64,000 nucleotides of DNA from UBA5069 sp963773745 (lineage in GTDB: Bacteria; Chloroflexota; Anaerolineae; Caldilineales; Caldilineaceae), in assembly GCA_963773745.1 (NCBI GenBank), contig CAVZCL010000001.1, positions 806,001-870,000 of the forward strand, written 5' to 3'. Within the stretch, counting starts at the first letter, position 1. Each line of letters starts with the position of its first letter. A program made the translations under genes and the position numbers. Positions 43,354 to 52,922 of this stretch are shown one piece after another. Under the pieces are notes generated by a model, which was given only the letters and a program-made list of their open reading frames with translations, searched no databases and had not been told where the DNA came from.

Positions 43354-44099
43354 GCGAACCCTGACGCAAACAAGTAAACAGCCGCCTTGCAGAGGCGCCG
43401 GCCTGTGGCCGGCGCCTCTGTCGCGTCGTGCGCGTTACGCCCTGTATGCGCTTATACCTGGCGCGGCTGGGCGATCGCTGGCGATCGCTGTGGAAATTCA
43501 ATTTGACCTTAAATCAGATCTTGCGCTACGCTATGCACCTTACAGGGAACCGACACCACTATGTATTTCGTCTAAGTGGCACGCATCGAGTTGATTGACA
43601 CTGTTACCCGTGTGCGTCAATGGTCGTCATGTTCCTTGGCTGTTGCTCTGCCGTGCGTACGCCCTCCCCGCCGCGTGCAGGGTCGCTTCATGGCGATCCA
43701 CACGTGCATTGATACAATCGTGCCTTGCCGCTGTGTACTTGCCACTCTTTACAGGGCGCGGCACGTCGTCCCCCCCACCTCGAAGCGCTTATAGTCGGCT
43801 CTTTCTGATTCTTGTGTTGTGCGGACCGTCAATCGGGCCCGTGCCTCGCGCGTCCCGTTGTGGCGCTACCACAGATCACAACGAGTTCGCGCCTTGTGAC
43901 GCAGCGCACTGATCCAAGCGCCTGCCCACGCCGGACGAAAGTTTATTGTTCCGTGCGTGGGAAAGCACCCCCTCCACAGCGACTTATGAGTCGCCGGCAG
44001 CACGCGATCAGACCGCCGCGTCCAATCTCTGGGACGACGCACCCTGCAACGTGAAAACCGCCAGCGCTAACTGGGAGACGCCGCAGACGCAAACCATCA
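43354..44099. other. Intergenic region between TPR gene and polyketide cluster
   Basis: 746 bases. A hairpin with perfect 13-base arms AGAGGCGCCGGCC lies at 43391-43419 and probably ends the rdh-side transcript. A tandem GCGATCGCTG pair is at 43471-43490. TTGACC at 43503 has only a weak -10 partner. Several short frames lack SD and family support. The promoter of the polyketide cluster should be here. Confidence 0.5.
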
Positions 44100-45641
44100 A
44101 TGGCTGAAAAATCCCCTAACTCGCATGTGAATTTACCCATTGAACCAAACCCCGTACTGCCGGGCCAACCCGCGACGCCCTCGGCCGGTGACGCGCCGCG
44201 CAGCCTGGGGCGCACAATTCTGCGCAATTCGCTCTTTGTCTCATCGGGCGGGGGCGTGGTGCGCCTGCTGGGCTTTGCGTTCACAATCCTCTGCGTGCGG
44301 CTGCTGGGCGAGGACATCTACGGCCAATATCTGACTGCGTTGGCCTTTACGGGGTTGCTGAGCGTCTTCTTTGAACTGGGGACGACACAGTACGTCGAGC
44401 GCTCGCTGGCGCAGGATCGGGCGCGACTTCCCGATCTGCTCTGGAAGCTGCTGGTGATTCGGCTCGTGCTCGCCTTTGCCAGCGTGCTCCTGATTCCCAC
44501 ACTGGCGGTTGCGCTGGGCTATGAACGCGTGGTCGTCTACGCCATCCTGCTGCAAACGCTCACCTTCATTCTTGCGGCACTGCTTGCGCCGCTGGTTGTT
44601 GTGATGACATCCCACGAGCGGTACGACCTGTGGACCGCCAACCAGATCGTCGGGCAACTGGGGACAATCCTTCTCGGGACGACGGTGCTTTGGCTTGGGG
44701 GCGGCTTGCTGCTGCTGGTCGCTGTCGGTCTGGTGGTCATGCCCATTCAAATTGGGTACTCGCTGATTGCACTGCGGCGCAGCGGGCTGGGGCCGCTGCG
44801 CCTGGCTGCCGACATGCACACCATACGCCCCTTTCTGCGCGCCAGCCTGCCCTTTGCGCTGACGTCGCTTGCGCTTACCGTCAGCTTCAATGTCGACACA
44901 GTGTTGCTCAGCCTCATGCAGCCGAGCAACGTTGTGGGCTGGTATGGCGCTGCTTACCGGCTTGTGCCCACAATCGTATCGCTGCTGGGCGGCTTCCTCG
45001 CGGTGATCACGCCGTCGCTGGCGCGCACCTACGTCACCGACAGGGAGGCCGTGCACCGCTGGACGCGTGTGAGCATGAAATGGCTTTCGATGTTTGGCCT
45101 TGCCTCGGCTGCGGGCATCTCGCTGCTGGCGGCGCCCATCATACTTCTGCTCTACGGCGCGGCCTTTGCGCCATCAGCGGTGGTGCTGGCGATTGTCGCA
45201 TGGGATATTCCGCTGCGCCTCTTCAACGCCTTTGCGGGCAATGTGACGGCGGCCGTGGGGCTGGAGCAGCGGGCGTGGCGTATCTTCATGACGGGCACCA
45301 TTGTGGGCGTGCTGCTCTACGTACCGGCAATTTGGTTCTTTGGCCTGGTGGGCGCGGCCGTGGTGACCGTGGTGACGGATGCAATCAATGCCACGCTCTT
45401 CTTTTTGCTGCTGAACAAGGAACTGAAGGCCGGTCAGGTGGATGTGTTGTTGCGCACGGTGGCGGCGGTGTCGGTCATGGGCGCGGCCGTCTGGGCAGTC
45501 AGTCAGGCTGCGCCGCTGATGGTTTCGGTGCTCACTGGCGCGCTCACCTTTGCGCTGGCAGCATTCGCACTTGGGCTGATCAACCGAGCGACCGTTACGG
45601 GCGTCATCGGCTTTCTGCAGCCAAGGCGGCAACTGCAATGA
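44100..45641 (+). CDS. Oligosaccharide flippase-family membrane protein
   Basis: 513 residues with about 12-14 TM helices of the polysaccharide-transport (Wzx/MOP) kind. The N-terminal region has LRNSLFVSSGGGVVRLLGFA and the middle NVDTVLLSLMQPSNVVGWYGAAYRL, both typical. It should move lipid-linked or glycosylated product across the inner membrane. It is the first gene of a tightly coupled run; its stop overlaps the next ATG. Confidence 0.9.
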   Translation: MAEKSPNSHVNLPIEPNPVLPGQPATPSAGDAPRSLGRTILRNSLFVSSGGGVVRLLGFAFTILCVRLLGEDIYGQYLTALAFTGLLSVFFELGTTQYVERSLAQDRARLPDLLWKLLVIRLVLAFASVLLIPTLAVALGYERVVVYAILLQTLTFILAALLAPLVVVMTSHERYDLWTANQIVGQLGTILLGTTVLWLGGGLLLLVAVGLVVMPIQIGYSLIALRRSGLGPLRLAADMHTIRPFLRASLPFALTSLALTVSFNVDTVLLSLMQPSNVVGWYGAAYRLVPTIVSLLGGFLAVITPSLARTYVTDREAVHRWTRVSMKWLSMFGLASAAGISLLAAPIILLLYGAAFAPSAVVLAIVAWDIPLRLFNAFAGNVTAAVGLEQRAWRIFMTGTIVGVLLYVPAIWFFGLVGAAVVTVVTDAINATLFFLLLNKELKAGQVDVLLRTVAAVSVMGAAVWAVSQAAPLMVSVLTGALTFALAAFALGLINRATVTGVIGFLQPRRQLQ

Positions 45642-47554
45642 GCGGGCTTTTCGGCTACTTTGGCGCGGCCGATGCGCCACTCGAGATTGCACAACGCATG
45701 GGCGCGCGCATGTGCCACACGCCGCGCATGCGCACCGATGCTGCTCAGGTGGCTCCGGACGGCGCCATCGGGCGCATATCAATCGGGCTGCTCAACGCCG
45801 CGCCCCAGCCCGTGCGCGCCGGCGACGACGGCTGCGCGCTGTGGCTCTGCGGCGAGTTCTACCATGCAGACGAACAACGGCGCGCGCTCGTGCACGCAGG
45901 GTTGCTGGAGGCGGGCGCTGACGACTCGGCACTGGCGCTGGCAACCTTCCGGCGCGACGGTGCAGCGGGCCTGGCGCAACTCAATGGTGCATTTGTGGCG
46001 GCCGTGTGGGAGCCAGCGAGCGAGAAGCTGACACTTGTGAACGATCGCTTTGGCCTCTATCCCCACTACTACAGCACGGCGGGCGGCGCTTTTGTCTTTG
46101 CGCCCGAGATCAAGGGCGTTGTCGCAGCCCCCGCTATCCCACGCCGCGTCGATCTGACGGCAGTGGCCGAATACAGCCGCTTCCAGCAACTTCTCGGCGA
46201 GCGCACCTGGCTGGAGGATGTGCATCTGCTGCCCAGAGGGTCGATTCTGCGCTTCGACGTGCGCAGCCGCCGTTTGGAGCAGACGCGCTACTGGGATTGG
46301 GACGCGATCCAGCCGGCCCCGCCCATGCGCTTTGGCGAAGCGGCAGAAGAGACCGGTCGCCTTTTCCAGCGCGCAGTAGACGCCATGATCCAGCCACCGC
46401 TGCGCGTGGGCGTCTACCTGAGCGGCGGCCTCGACGGGCGCACAATCCTCGGCTGCATTCCGCCGCAAACGCCTGTGGCGACAGTTACCTACGGCCAGGA
46501 GGGGTGCCGCGATGTTCTCTATGCGGCGCAACTGGCGCAACGCGCAGGGCGGCCCCATCGCTGGTTCCCCTTCGCCGGCGGCCGCTGGGTGGAGGAGCAG
46601 AGCGCCCTGCACCTGGCACTGACCGAAGGGATGCACGGCTGGATGCACGGTCACGGCATGAGCACGCTGGACGAGGCCGCCGCGCTGATGGATGTGAATC
46701 TGAGCGGATGGGATGGGGGCACTACGCTGGGCGGCCGCATGGACGAGTACGCGACCGACCATGCGCTGCGTCACCCGCCCGACGAAGCCGCACGCGCCGC
46801 ACGCCTCTACGCGGCATTCTGTCACACGTTGACGTGGCCCGGGCTCACGGACGACGAAGCCGCTGCACTCGCCGCGCCGCCGGGCCGCGCCGATTTGCCC
46901 GCACGTGCGCACGCCTCGTTTGACGATGCTGTGGCTGCAACGGCGCACTACCCGCAACCCTACCGGTCGGATTTTTTCTACATCGACCAGCATGTCTTGC
47001 GCTCAACGCACAGCATGATTGTGTTCCAGCGCGCAGTCATGGAGGTGCGCTGTCCCTACTTTGACTATGCGCTCATGGATTTTCTCTACAGCCTGCCCGA
47101 GACGATTTTCGCCGGGCCCAGGCTGCACCGTACTGTGTTGACGCAGCGCGCGCCCGCCCTGGCACGGGTGCCGAACGAGAAGGACAACCGCCTGCCTCAC
47201 AGCAGCAGCCTCATGCGGGGTGCGCACGCGAGCTACCACCGAGCGCAACGCGCCGCCGCACGCCTGGCCGGCCGGCCAATTGTGGATCGCCCCCGTCTCT
47301 ATGCCGATTACGAAACGTACCTGCGTACAGACCTGCGCGCCTGGGCTGAGGCCATTCTCTTTGACGAGCGCACGCTGGCCCGCGGCTTCTTCAATCCCAG
47401 CGCCGTACGTGCGCTGTGGGAGCGCCACCTGCGCGGCGATGAGCTCTGGACAATTGGCAAGATTGCGCCCCTGATCACCATCGAGCTCGTTATGCGCTCA
47501 CTGCTGGATGAGAGCACACAACTCGAAGTGCACCCGCCGGTGCACGCAATGTAG
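45638..47554 (+). CDS. Asparagine-synthase-like protein lacking the glutaminase Cys
   Basis: 638 residues, start overlapping the flippase stop. The N-terminal half has the class II amidotransferase fold (LWLCGEFYHADEQ; LAQLNGAFVAAVW; VNDRFGLYPHYY), but residue 2 is Ser (MSGLFGYFG) where the catalytic Cys normally follows Met, so glutamine hydrolysis should be lost. The synthase half has the PP-loop-like LSGGLDGRTILG, with Gly for the usual Ser. It may still adenylate an acid using another amine source, or be a modified non-classical enzyme. Its gene neighbours point to glycan or polyketide tailoring. Confidence 0.85.
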   Translation: MSGLFGYFGAADAPLEIAQRMGARMCHTPRMRTDAAQVAPDGAIGRISIGLLNAAPQPVRAGDDGCALWLCGEFYHADEQRRALVHAGLLEAGADDSALALATFRRDGAAGLAQLNGAFVAAVWEPASEKLTLVNDRFGLYPHYYSTAGGAFVFAPEIKGVVAAPAIPRRVDLTAVAEYSRFQQLLGERTWLEDVHLLPRGSILRFDVRSRRLEQTRYWDWDAIQPAPPMRFGEAAEETGRLFQRAVDAMIQPPLRVGVYLSGGLDGRTILGCIPPQTPVATVTYGQEGCRDVLYAAQLAQRAGRPHRWFPFAGGRWVEEQSALHLALTEGMHGWMHGHGMSTLDEAAALMDVNLSGWDGGTTLGGRMDEYATDHALRHPPDEAARAARLYAAFCHTLTWPGLTDDEAAALAAPPGRADLPARAHASFDDAVAATAHYPQPYRSDFFYIDQHVLRSTHSMIVFQRAVMEVRCPYFDYALMDFLYSLPETIFAGPRLHRTVLTQRAPALARVPNEKDNRLPHSSSLMRGAHASYHRAQRAAARLAGRPIVDRPRLYADYETYLRTDLRAWAEAILFDERTLARGFFNPSAVRALWERHLRGDELWTIGKIAPLITIELVMRSLLDESTQLEVHPPVHAM

Positions 47555-47562
47555 TTGCATAT

Positions 47563-49014
47563 ATGGAATGCATTATGCGAATTCTAATTGTTGCCCACGG
47601 ATATCCCCCTGCCTTCACCGGCGGCGCCGAGTTGCGTGCCGAGCGTACGGCGCGTGGGCTGATTGCTGCGGGCCATCAAGTGGCCGTGCTCAGCGCCGAG
47701 TCCTTCCCCGGCGCCGAAAGCGGGCCAGCTACGCGCGAACACATGCAGGATGGCGTGCTCGTCCACCACATGCAATTGCGCTATGACGCCGGCAGTGACA
47801 TGCATCGCCTCGAGTACCACCACCCGGACGTTGCCGAAGAGCTGGCAAAGTTCATAGCGGCCTGGCACCCCGAGGTGATTCACCTCTTCAGCGGCTATCT
47901 GACGGGCATGGCGGTCATTTACACGGCGCGTTCGTTGAACGTGCCCGTGGTCGTCTCGTTGACGGACTACTGGTGGCTCTGCCACCGCATCATCCTGGTG
48001 CGCACCGACGGGACGCGCTGCGACGGGCCCACGCCCGCCGACTGCGCCCGCTGCCATTGGGAAGTATATCGGCGCTTCCGCCTGCCCTCCAGGATTGCCC
48101 GGCCGCTGCTGGATCGCTTCTGGGCGCATGCCGCCGACAGCCAGCAACTGGCCGGTGCGCTGGGCATCCACCGCGAGGCCGAGCGTGCCGACGATCTGGG
48201 CAGTGCGCTGGGCATGGCCACTGCGCTGATTGCGCCTTCGCAGGTGCTCGCCGACCTTTATGCGGCGCAGGGCATTCGCGCCGACCACGTGCATGTCATG
48301 CGCCAGGGAGTGGATCTGAACGCATGCCCCTTGCGCACGCAGTCGCCCGTGCTGCGCTTTGGCTACTTTGGCCAAATCAAGAAGCACAAAGGTGTGCACA
48401 CGCTCATCGAAGCGTGGCAGCAGTTGCAGGGAGGGCGCGCGCGCAGCCTGACGCTGCGTGGCTCCGATCGGGGTGAGGAAGCGTACGCGGCTGAACTGCG
48501 TGCGCTCTCCAGCACCATGGCCGACGTGTCGTGGGCCCCCACGCTGCCGCATGCCCAGATTTGGGGCGCGCTGGCCAAGACCGACGTGCTGGTTGTGCCC
48601 TCACGCTGGCTTGAGAACAGCCCAAACATCATTCTCGAAGCGCAGGCCATGGGCGTCGTCGTCATCGGTACGGACCTGGGCGGCATTGCCGAACTGGTGC
48701 AGCATGGCCACAACGGGCTGCTCTTTGCGCCCGACGACGCAGCATCGCTCGCCACACAGATGCAGCGCATGATCGACGAGCCGACTTTGCTTGAGACGAT
48801 GCGCCGCAATGCGCTCCCCTTTGGCAGCTTTAGGGCGGAAATTGCGCAGATTGAAGCGCTTTACAGCCAATGCCTGCAGGGCAACGGCACGATGCCGGCC
48901 ATGGTGGCCGAGACGCCGACCGGTGCGAACACCAACGATGTCTCACACTTGCCGGCGGTGGAGCTACCGTCAGTGAAGCTGCCGTCAGTGAAGCTGACCG
49001 AGGTGAACGAATGA
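47563..49014 (+). CDS. Family 4 glycosyltransferase
   Basis: 483 residues. The N-terminal half opens with ILIVAHGYPPAFTGGAELRA; the C-terminal half has LRFGYFGQIKKHKGVHTLIE and the donor-binding PSRWLENSPNIILEAQAMG. It adds a sugar from a nucleotide donor. The C-terminus has a short repeat (ELPSVKLPSVKLTEVNE). An ATG at 47575 is a possible alternative start. The stop overlaps the thioesterase ATG. Confidence 0.92.
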   Translation: MECIMRILIVAHGYPPAFTGGAELRAERTARGLIAAGHQVAVLSAESFPGAESGPATREHMQDGVLVHHMQLRYDAGSDMHRLEYHHPDVAEELAKFIAAWHPEVIHLFSGYLTGMAVIYTARSLNVPVVVSLTDYWWLCHRIILVRTDGTRCDGPTPADCARCHWEVYRRFRLPSRIARPLLDRFWAHAADSQQLAGALGIHREAERADDLGSALGMATALIAPSQVLADLYAAQGIRADHVHVMRQGVDLNACPLRTQSPVLRFGYFGQIKKHKGVHTLIEAWQQLQGGRARSLTLRGSDRGEEAYAAELRALSSTMADVSWAPTLPHAQIWGALAKTDVLVVPSRWLENSPNIILEAQAMGVVVIGTDLGGIAELVQHGHNGLLFAPDDAASLATQMQRMIDEPTLLETMRRNALPFGSFRAEIAQIEALYSQCLQGNGTMPAMVAETPTGANTNDVSHLPAVELPSVKLPSVKLTEVNE

Positions 49015-49844
49015 CATTTGCTGCGAGGGAGAGTGTGCAAGAGAGCCACACCGTTGCTGCAGGCGGCGCAATACTCGTGCGCCCGCGCCCGCAGGCCAAC
49101 GCACGCGCGCGCATCATCTGCCTCCCCTATGCAGGGGGCGGTGCAGCGGCATGGCACCCCTGGCTGCCCCTGCTGCCCGATGGCATTGAGCTTGCCATGG
49201 TGCAGCTGCCCGGCCGCGAGGTGCGCCTGCGCGAGCAACCCTTCAGGCGCATGGACGAGGCGATCGGCGCGCTGCTGCCGGCGCTGGATGCGCTGCTTGA
49301 CAGGCCCTACCTCCTCTTTGGCCACAGCATGGGCGCGCTGATGGCCTTTGCGCTGGCGCGTGCGCTGCGGCGCGAGGGCGCGCCGGCTGCCTGTCCAGCT
49401 CGTCGTTTCAGGGCGGCGCGCGCCGCAACTTGCCGACCCGGAAGCGCCGCTGCACACGCTGCCCGACGGCCCCTTTGTCGCCGCGCTCATTCGCCGTTAC
49501 AACGCCATCCCCGCGTGCTGCTCGAGGATGTGGAGCTGCTGCGCCTCTTCCTGCCCGCGCTGCGCGCCGACCTGGAGCTGCTCGAAAGCTACACGTATGA
49601 GGTCGAGCCGCCGCTCGACTGCCCGATTCTTGCGTTGGGCGGCACGGAGGATAGCCGCGCCACCGCCGCCGAGTTGGCGGCGTGGCAGCAGCAGAGCACT
49701 GGGGCGTTCCAAATGCAACAATTTGCGGGCGGCCACTTCTACATCAACGATGCGCGCTCTGCCCTCGTGAAGTTGCTCGCCGGCACGCTGGCCACCGTTG
49801 CACCCACAGTGGTGGCGCCATCCCTGGAAAGGAGAGCGCTGTGA
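49011..49844 (+). CDS. Type II thioesterase with compensating frameshifts
   Basis: 277 residues in one open frame. It begins as a type II thioesterase (RIICLPYAGGGAAAWHPWL; nucleophile Ser in LLFGHSMGALMAF) and ends as one (LELLESYTYEVEPPLDCPIL; His in FAGGHFYI). Between about 49383 and 49510 the family sequence (VQLVVSGRRAPQLADPEAPL) is in the +1 frame instead. An extra G in CCGG and a lost C in CCCC would explain this. Such enzymes clear stalled acyl chains from polyketide synthases. It overlaps the synthase GTG by four bases. Confidence 0.85.
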   Translation: MTFAARESVQESHTVAAGGAILVRPRPQANARARIICLPYAGGGAAAWHPWLPLLPDGIELAMVQLPGREVRLREQPFRRMDEAIGALLPALDALLDRPYLLFGHSMGALMAFALARALRREGAPAACPARRFRAARAATCRPGSAAAHAARRPLCRRAHSPLQRHPRVLLEDVELLRLFLPALRADLELLESYTYEVEPPLDCPILALGGTEDSRATAAELAAWQQQSTGAFQMQQFAGGHFYINDARSALVKLLAGTLATVAPTVVAPSLERRAL

Positions 49845-52639
49845 CCGAAGCAAACCGACCAGCGAACGATCACACGCTGCCCCTGCCGTATGGCGGCCAC
49901 GAGCCGATTGCGATTGTGGGCATTGGCTGCCGGCTGCCCGGCGGCGCAAACAGCCCGGCGCGCCTCTGGCAGCTTCTTTGCAGCGGCTTTGACGCCATTG
50001 GCCCCATCCCCGCCGATCGCTTTGATGTCGACGCGCTCTACGCCGAGCGGCCGGCCACGCCTGGCCACATCATGTCGCGCTGGGGCGGTTTCGTCGACGA
50101 CATCGACAAGATGGACGCCGAATTTTTCGGCCTTTCGCCACGCGAGGCAGAGCGTCTCGATCCCCAGCAGCGCATCCTGCTCGAGGTGGCCTGGGAAGCG
50201 CTGGAGGACGCCGGGCTGCCGGCGAGCCGCCTCGCGGGCACACAAGCGGGCGTCTACGTGGGCATGTGGCTCAATGACTTTGAGGCGCGCCTCTTTGCCG
50301 ACCCCGACAACCTCGACTTGTATATGACGACGGGCAGCGGTCGCTACAGCGCCGCAGGGCGCCTCTCCTATTTCCTCGATCTCATGGGCCCAAGCCTGGC
50401 CGTCGACACCGCCTGCTCGTCGTCGCTGGTTGCGGTTCACCTTGCCTGCCAGAGCCTGCGCAGCGGCGAGAGCGATGTGGCGCTGGCCGGTGGCGCCAAC
50501 GTGATTCTCCAGCCCCACATTACCATTGCCTACTCGCAGGCGCACATGATGGCGCCGGATGGCCGCTGCAAATTTGGCGACGCGCGCGCCGACGGCTACG
50601 TGCGCAGCGACGGCGCGGCCATGGTCGTCCTCAAGCGTCTCTCATCGGCGCTGGCTGATGGTGACGACATCTATGCCCTCATTCGCGGCAGCGCCGTTAC
50701 CAACGACGGCCGCAGCAGCGGCTTTCTGGCCACGCCCGGCCAGGCTGGGCAGGCCGAGATGCTGCGCCGCGCCTATGCCAACGCAGGCGTCGACCCCGCT
50801 ACCGTCTGCTATGTTGAGGCGCACGGCACGGGCACCAGCGCCGGCGACCCTGTGGAGCTGGCCGCGCTCGGCTCCGTGGTGGGCGTGGGGCGTTCCGCCG
50901 GCGCGCCCTGTCTGGTCGGCTCCATCAAGACGAATGTCGGCCACACGGAGGGCGCGGCGGGCGTAGCCGGGCTCATCAAGGCGGCGCTGGCGCTCAAGCA
51001 GCGGCGCATTCCCGCCAGCCTGCATGTGGAAACGCCCAGCCCCGCAGTGGCGTGGGACAATCTGCGCCTGCGCCTTTGCACAGAGACGCTGCCTCTGCCC
51101 GCAAGCGACGAGCCGGCGCACGCGGGCGTCAGCGCCTTTGGCATTGCCGGCACCAACGCGCACATTGTGCTCGAGGAGCCGCCGATTCGGCCGGGCGATA
51201 CGCACAAGCCAGCGAGCGCGATACACCTGCTGCCCCTTTCGGCGCACACACCGGCCGCACTAACGGCGCTGGCCGAGCGCTACCGCGGTCTGCTGCAGGA
51301 GCATGCGAGTCTTTCCGACATCTGCTGGAGCGCCGCGCTGCGCCGCGATCACCTGCCGCAGCGCCTTGCCGTTGCGGCGCGCACGCCTGCCGCCGCCGCT
51401 GCCGCGCTGGATGCTTTCATTGCGGGCAGCGATCACCCGGCGTTGGCAGTGGGCGCGGCGCCGGGTTCGGCGCTGGAAAACGCTGCGGCGCCACAGGTGG
51501 CCTTTGTCTTCCCCGGGCAGGGTGGGCAGTGGCTGGGCATGGCGCGCGATCTGCTGGCAGAAGAGCCGCTCTTCGCACAGGTGCTTGAAGAGTGCGACGC
51601 AGCAATTGCCGCTGTGACCGGCTGGTCGCTGCTCGAACGGCTCAACGCCGCCGACGGCAGTTGGCTCGAGCACATTGACGAGGTGCAGCCTGCCCTCTTC
51701 GCCCTGCAAGTGGCGCTGGCGGCGCTGCTGAAATCATGGGGCGTCGCGCCCGACGCTGTGGTGGGCCACAGCCTGGGCGAGGTGGCAGCGGCGCACGTTG
51801 CAGGCGTCCTCACGCTTGAGGATGCGGCGCGCATCATCTGCCTGCGCAGCCGGCTGCTGCGGCGCGTGGCGGGCCAGGGCGCAATGGCCGTCGTGGGGCT
51901 GCCCGCTGCCGAGACGGAAGCGGCGATTGCGCATGTCGCCACGCAGGTAGGCGTGGCCGTCACCAACAGCCCACACTCCACCGTCATTTCGGGCGATCCC
52001 GAGGCCATCGACGCGCTGCTCGCGTCGCTGCAAGCACGCAACATATTCGCGCGCCGCATCAACGTGGATGTCGCATCGCACAGCCCGCAGATGGAGCCAC
52101 TCGCCGCAGAACTGCGCGCCGAACTGGCCGGCCTTACGCCGCGCGCCGCAACGACGCCCTTCGTTTCAACGGTGACGGCGCAGCAGGAGGATGGCAGTGC
52201 GCTTGATGCCGACTATTGGGCGCGCAACCTGCGCCAGCCCGTGCGCTTTGCCGAGAGCATCCAGCAGTTGGCCGGCGACGGCTACACGCTCTTTGTGGAG
52301 ATTGGTCCCCACCCCGTGCTGGTGACCGCTATTCAGGAGACGCTGCGCGCAGCCGCGAGCGAGGGCCAGGCGAGCGAGGGCCAGGCAAGCGAGGGCATTG
52401 CGATTGCCACGCTGCGGCGCGACGCCGACGGCCCGCTGGCGCTGCGCACGGCGCTGGGCATGCTTCACACACACGGGCGCGCAGTTGATTGGTCCGCCGT
52501 CACGTCGGGACGAATGACGCCACTGCCCACCTATCCCTGGCAGCGCGAGCGCCACTGGCTGGAGGTGGCCGACGGTGCAGGCCGCCGCGGCCCGCGCGGA
52601 TCACTGGCTGCTCGGCTGGCCACTGGCGCTGGCCGGTGA
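49841..52639 (+). CDS. Type I polyketide synthase, KS-AT part of module 1
   Basis: 932 residues from a GTG. The KS (about 15-445) has the active Cys in VDTACSSSLVAVH and both His motifs (VEAHGTGTSAGDP; SIKTNVGHTEGAAG). The AT (about 550-880) has FPGQGGQWLGM, nucleophile in VVGHSLGEVAAAH and VDVASHSPQM; the VASH box is closer to the methylmalonyl form than to HAFH. The frame breaks at the start of the dehydratase, which continues at 52575 in another frame. There is no loading domain, so the starter acyl group comes from elsewhere. Confidence 0.93.
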   Translation: MTEANRPANDHTLPLPYGGHEPIAIVGIGCRLPGGANSPARLWQLLCSGFDAIGPIPADRFDVDALYAERPATPGHIMSRWGGFVDDIDKMDAEFFGLSPREAERLDPQQRILLEVAWEALEDAGLPASRLAGTQAGVYVGMWLNDFEARLFADPDNLDLYMTTGSGRYSAAGRLSYFLDLMGPSLAVDTACSSSLVAVHLACQSLRSGESDVALAGGANVILQPHITIAYSQAHMMAPDGRCKFGDARADGYVRSDGAAMVVLKRLSSALADGDDIYALIRGSAVTNDGRSSGFLATPGQAGQAEMLRRAYANAGVDPATVCYVEAHGTGTSAGDPVELAALGSVVGVGRSAGAPCLVGSIKTNVGHTEGAAGVAGLIKAALALKQRRIPASLHVETPSPAVAWDNLRLRLCTETLPLPASDEPAHAGVSAFGIAGTNAHIVLEEPPIRPGDTHKPASAIHLLPLSAHTPAALTALAERYRGLLQEHASLSDICWSAALRRDHLPQRLAVAARTPAAAAAALDAFIAGSDHPALAVGAAPGSALENAAAPQVAFVFPGQGGQWLGMARDLLAEEPLFAQVLEECDAAIAAVTGWSLLERLNAADGSWLEHIDEVQPALFALQVALAALLKSWGVAPDAVVGHSLGEVAAAHVAGVLTLEDAARIICLRSRLLRRVAGQGAMAVVGLPAAETEAAIAHVATQVGVAVTNSPHSTVISGDPEAIDALLASLQARNIFARRINVDVASHSPQMEPLAAELRAELAGLTPRAATTPFVSTVTAQQEDGSALDADYWARNLRQPVRFAESIQQLAGDGYTLFVEIGPHPVLVTAIQETLRAAASEGQASEGQASEGIAIATLRRDADGPLALRTALGMLHTHGRAVDWSAVTSGRMTPLPTYPWQRERHWLEVADGAGRRGPRGSLAARLATGAGR

Positions 52640-52922
52640 CGTCCACGTGTGGGAAAACCGGCTGAGCGCGGCCGCCCATCCACTCGCCTACGCGCATCGC
52701 CTGGGCAGCGTGCCAACCATGCCGGCGGCGGCCGCGGTGGAGATGGCGCGGGCAGCGGCCGTGCAGTTGGGCAGCAGCGCGCCCCTGGTTGACATCAAGT
52801 TCGCCCACATGATCAGCCTCGACGACGAAGGCCCCACGCACGTGCAGATTGACCACGCGTCTCACCGGCACGGGCGCAACCGAGGTGCGCTGCTTCGAAG
52901 AGGTTGGCGAGCGCTGGCTTGA
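52575..52922 (+). CDS. Module 1 dehydratase fragment (shifted frame)
   Basis: This frame carries the start of the dehydratase: ADHWLLGWPLALAGDVHVWE, then HRLGSVPTMP, matching the catalytic HxxxGxxxxP motif with Ser for Gly. It is the continuation of the KS-AT gene after a one-base shift, and a further shift near 52855 moves the coding sequence on. It is not a separate gene. Confidence 0.6.
   Translation: MQAAAARADHWLLGWPLALAGDVHVWENRLSAAAHPLAYAHRLGSVPTMPAAAAVEMARAAAVQLGSSAPLVDIKFAHMISLDDEGPTHVQIDHASHRHGRNRGALLRRGWRALA

Noticed and set aside
43471..43490. Two GCGATCGC octamers resembling cyanobacterial HIP1
   Set aside because: A simple tandem duplication of GCGATCGCTG; no other enrichment noticed, and nothing else suggests cyanobacteria.
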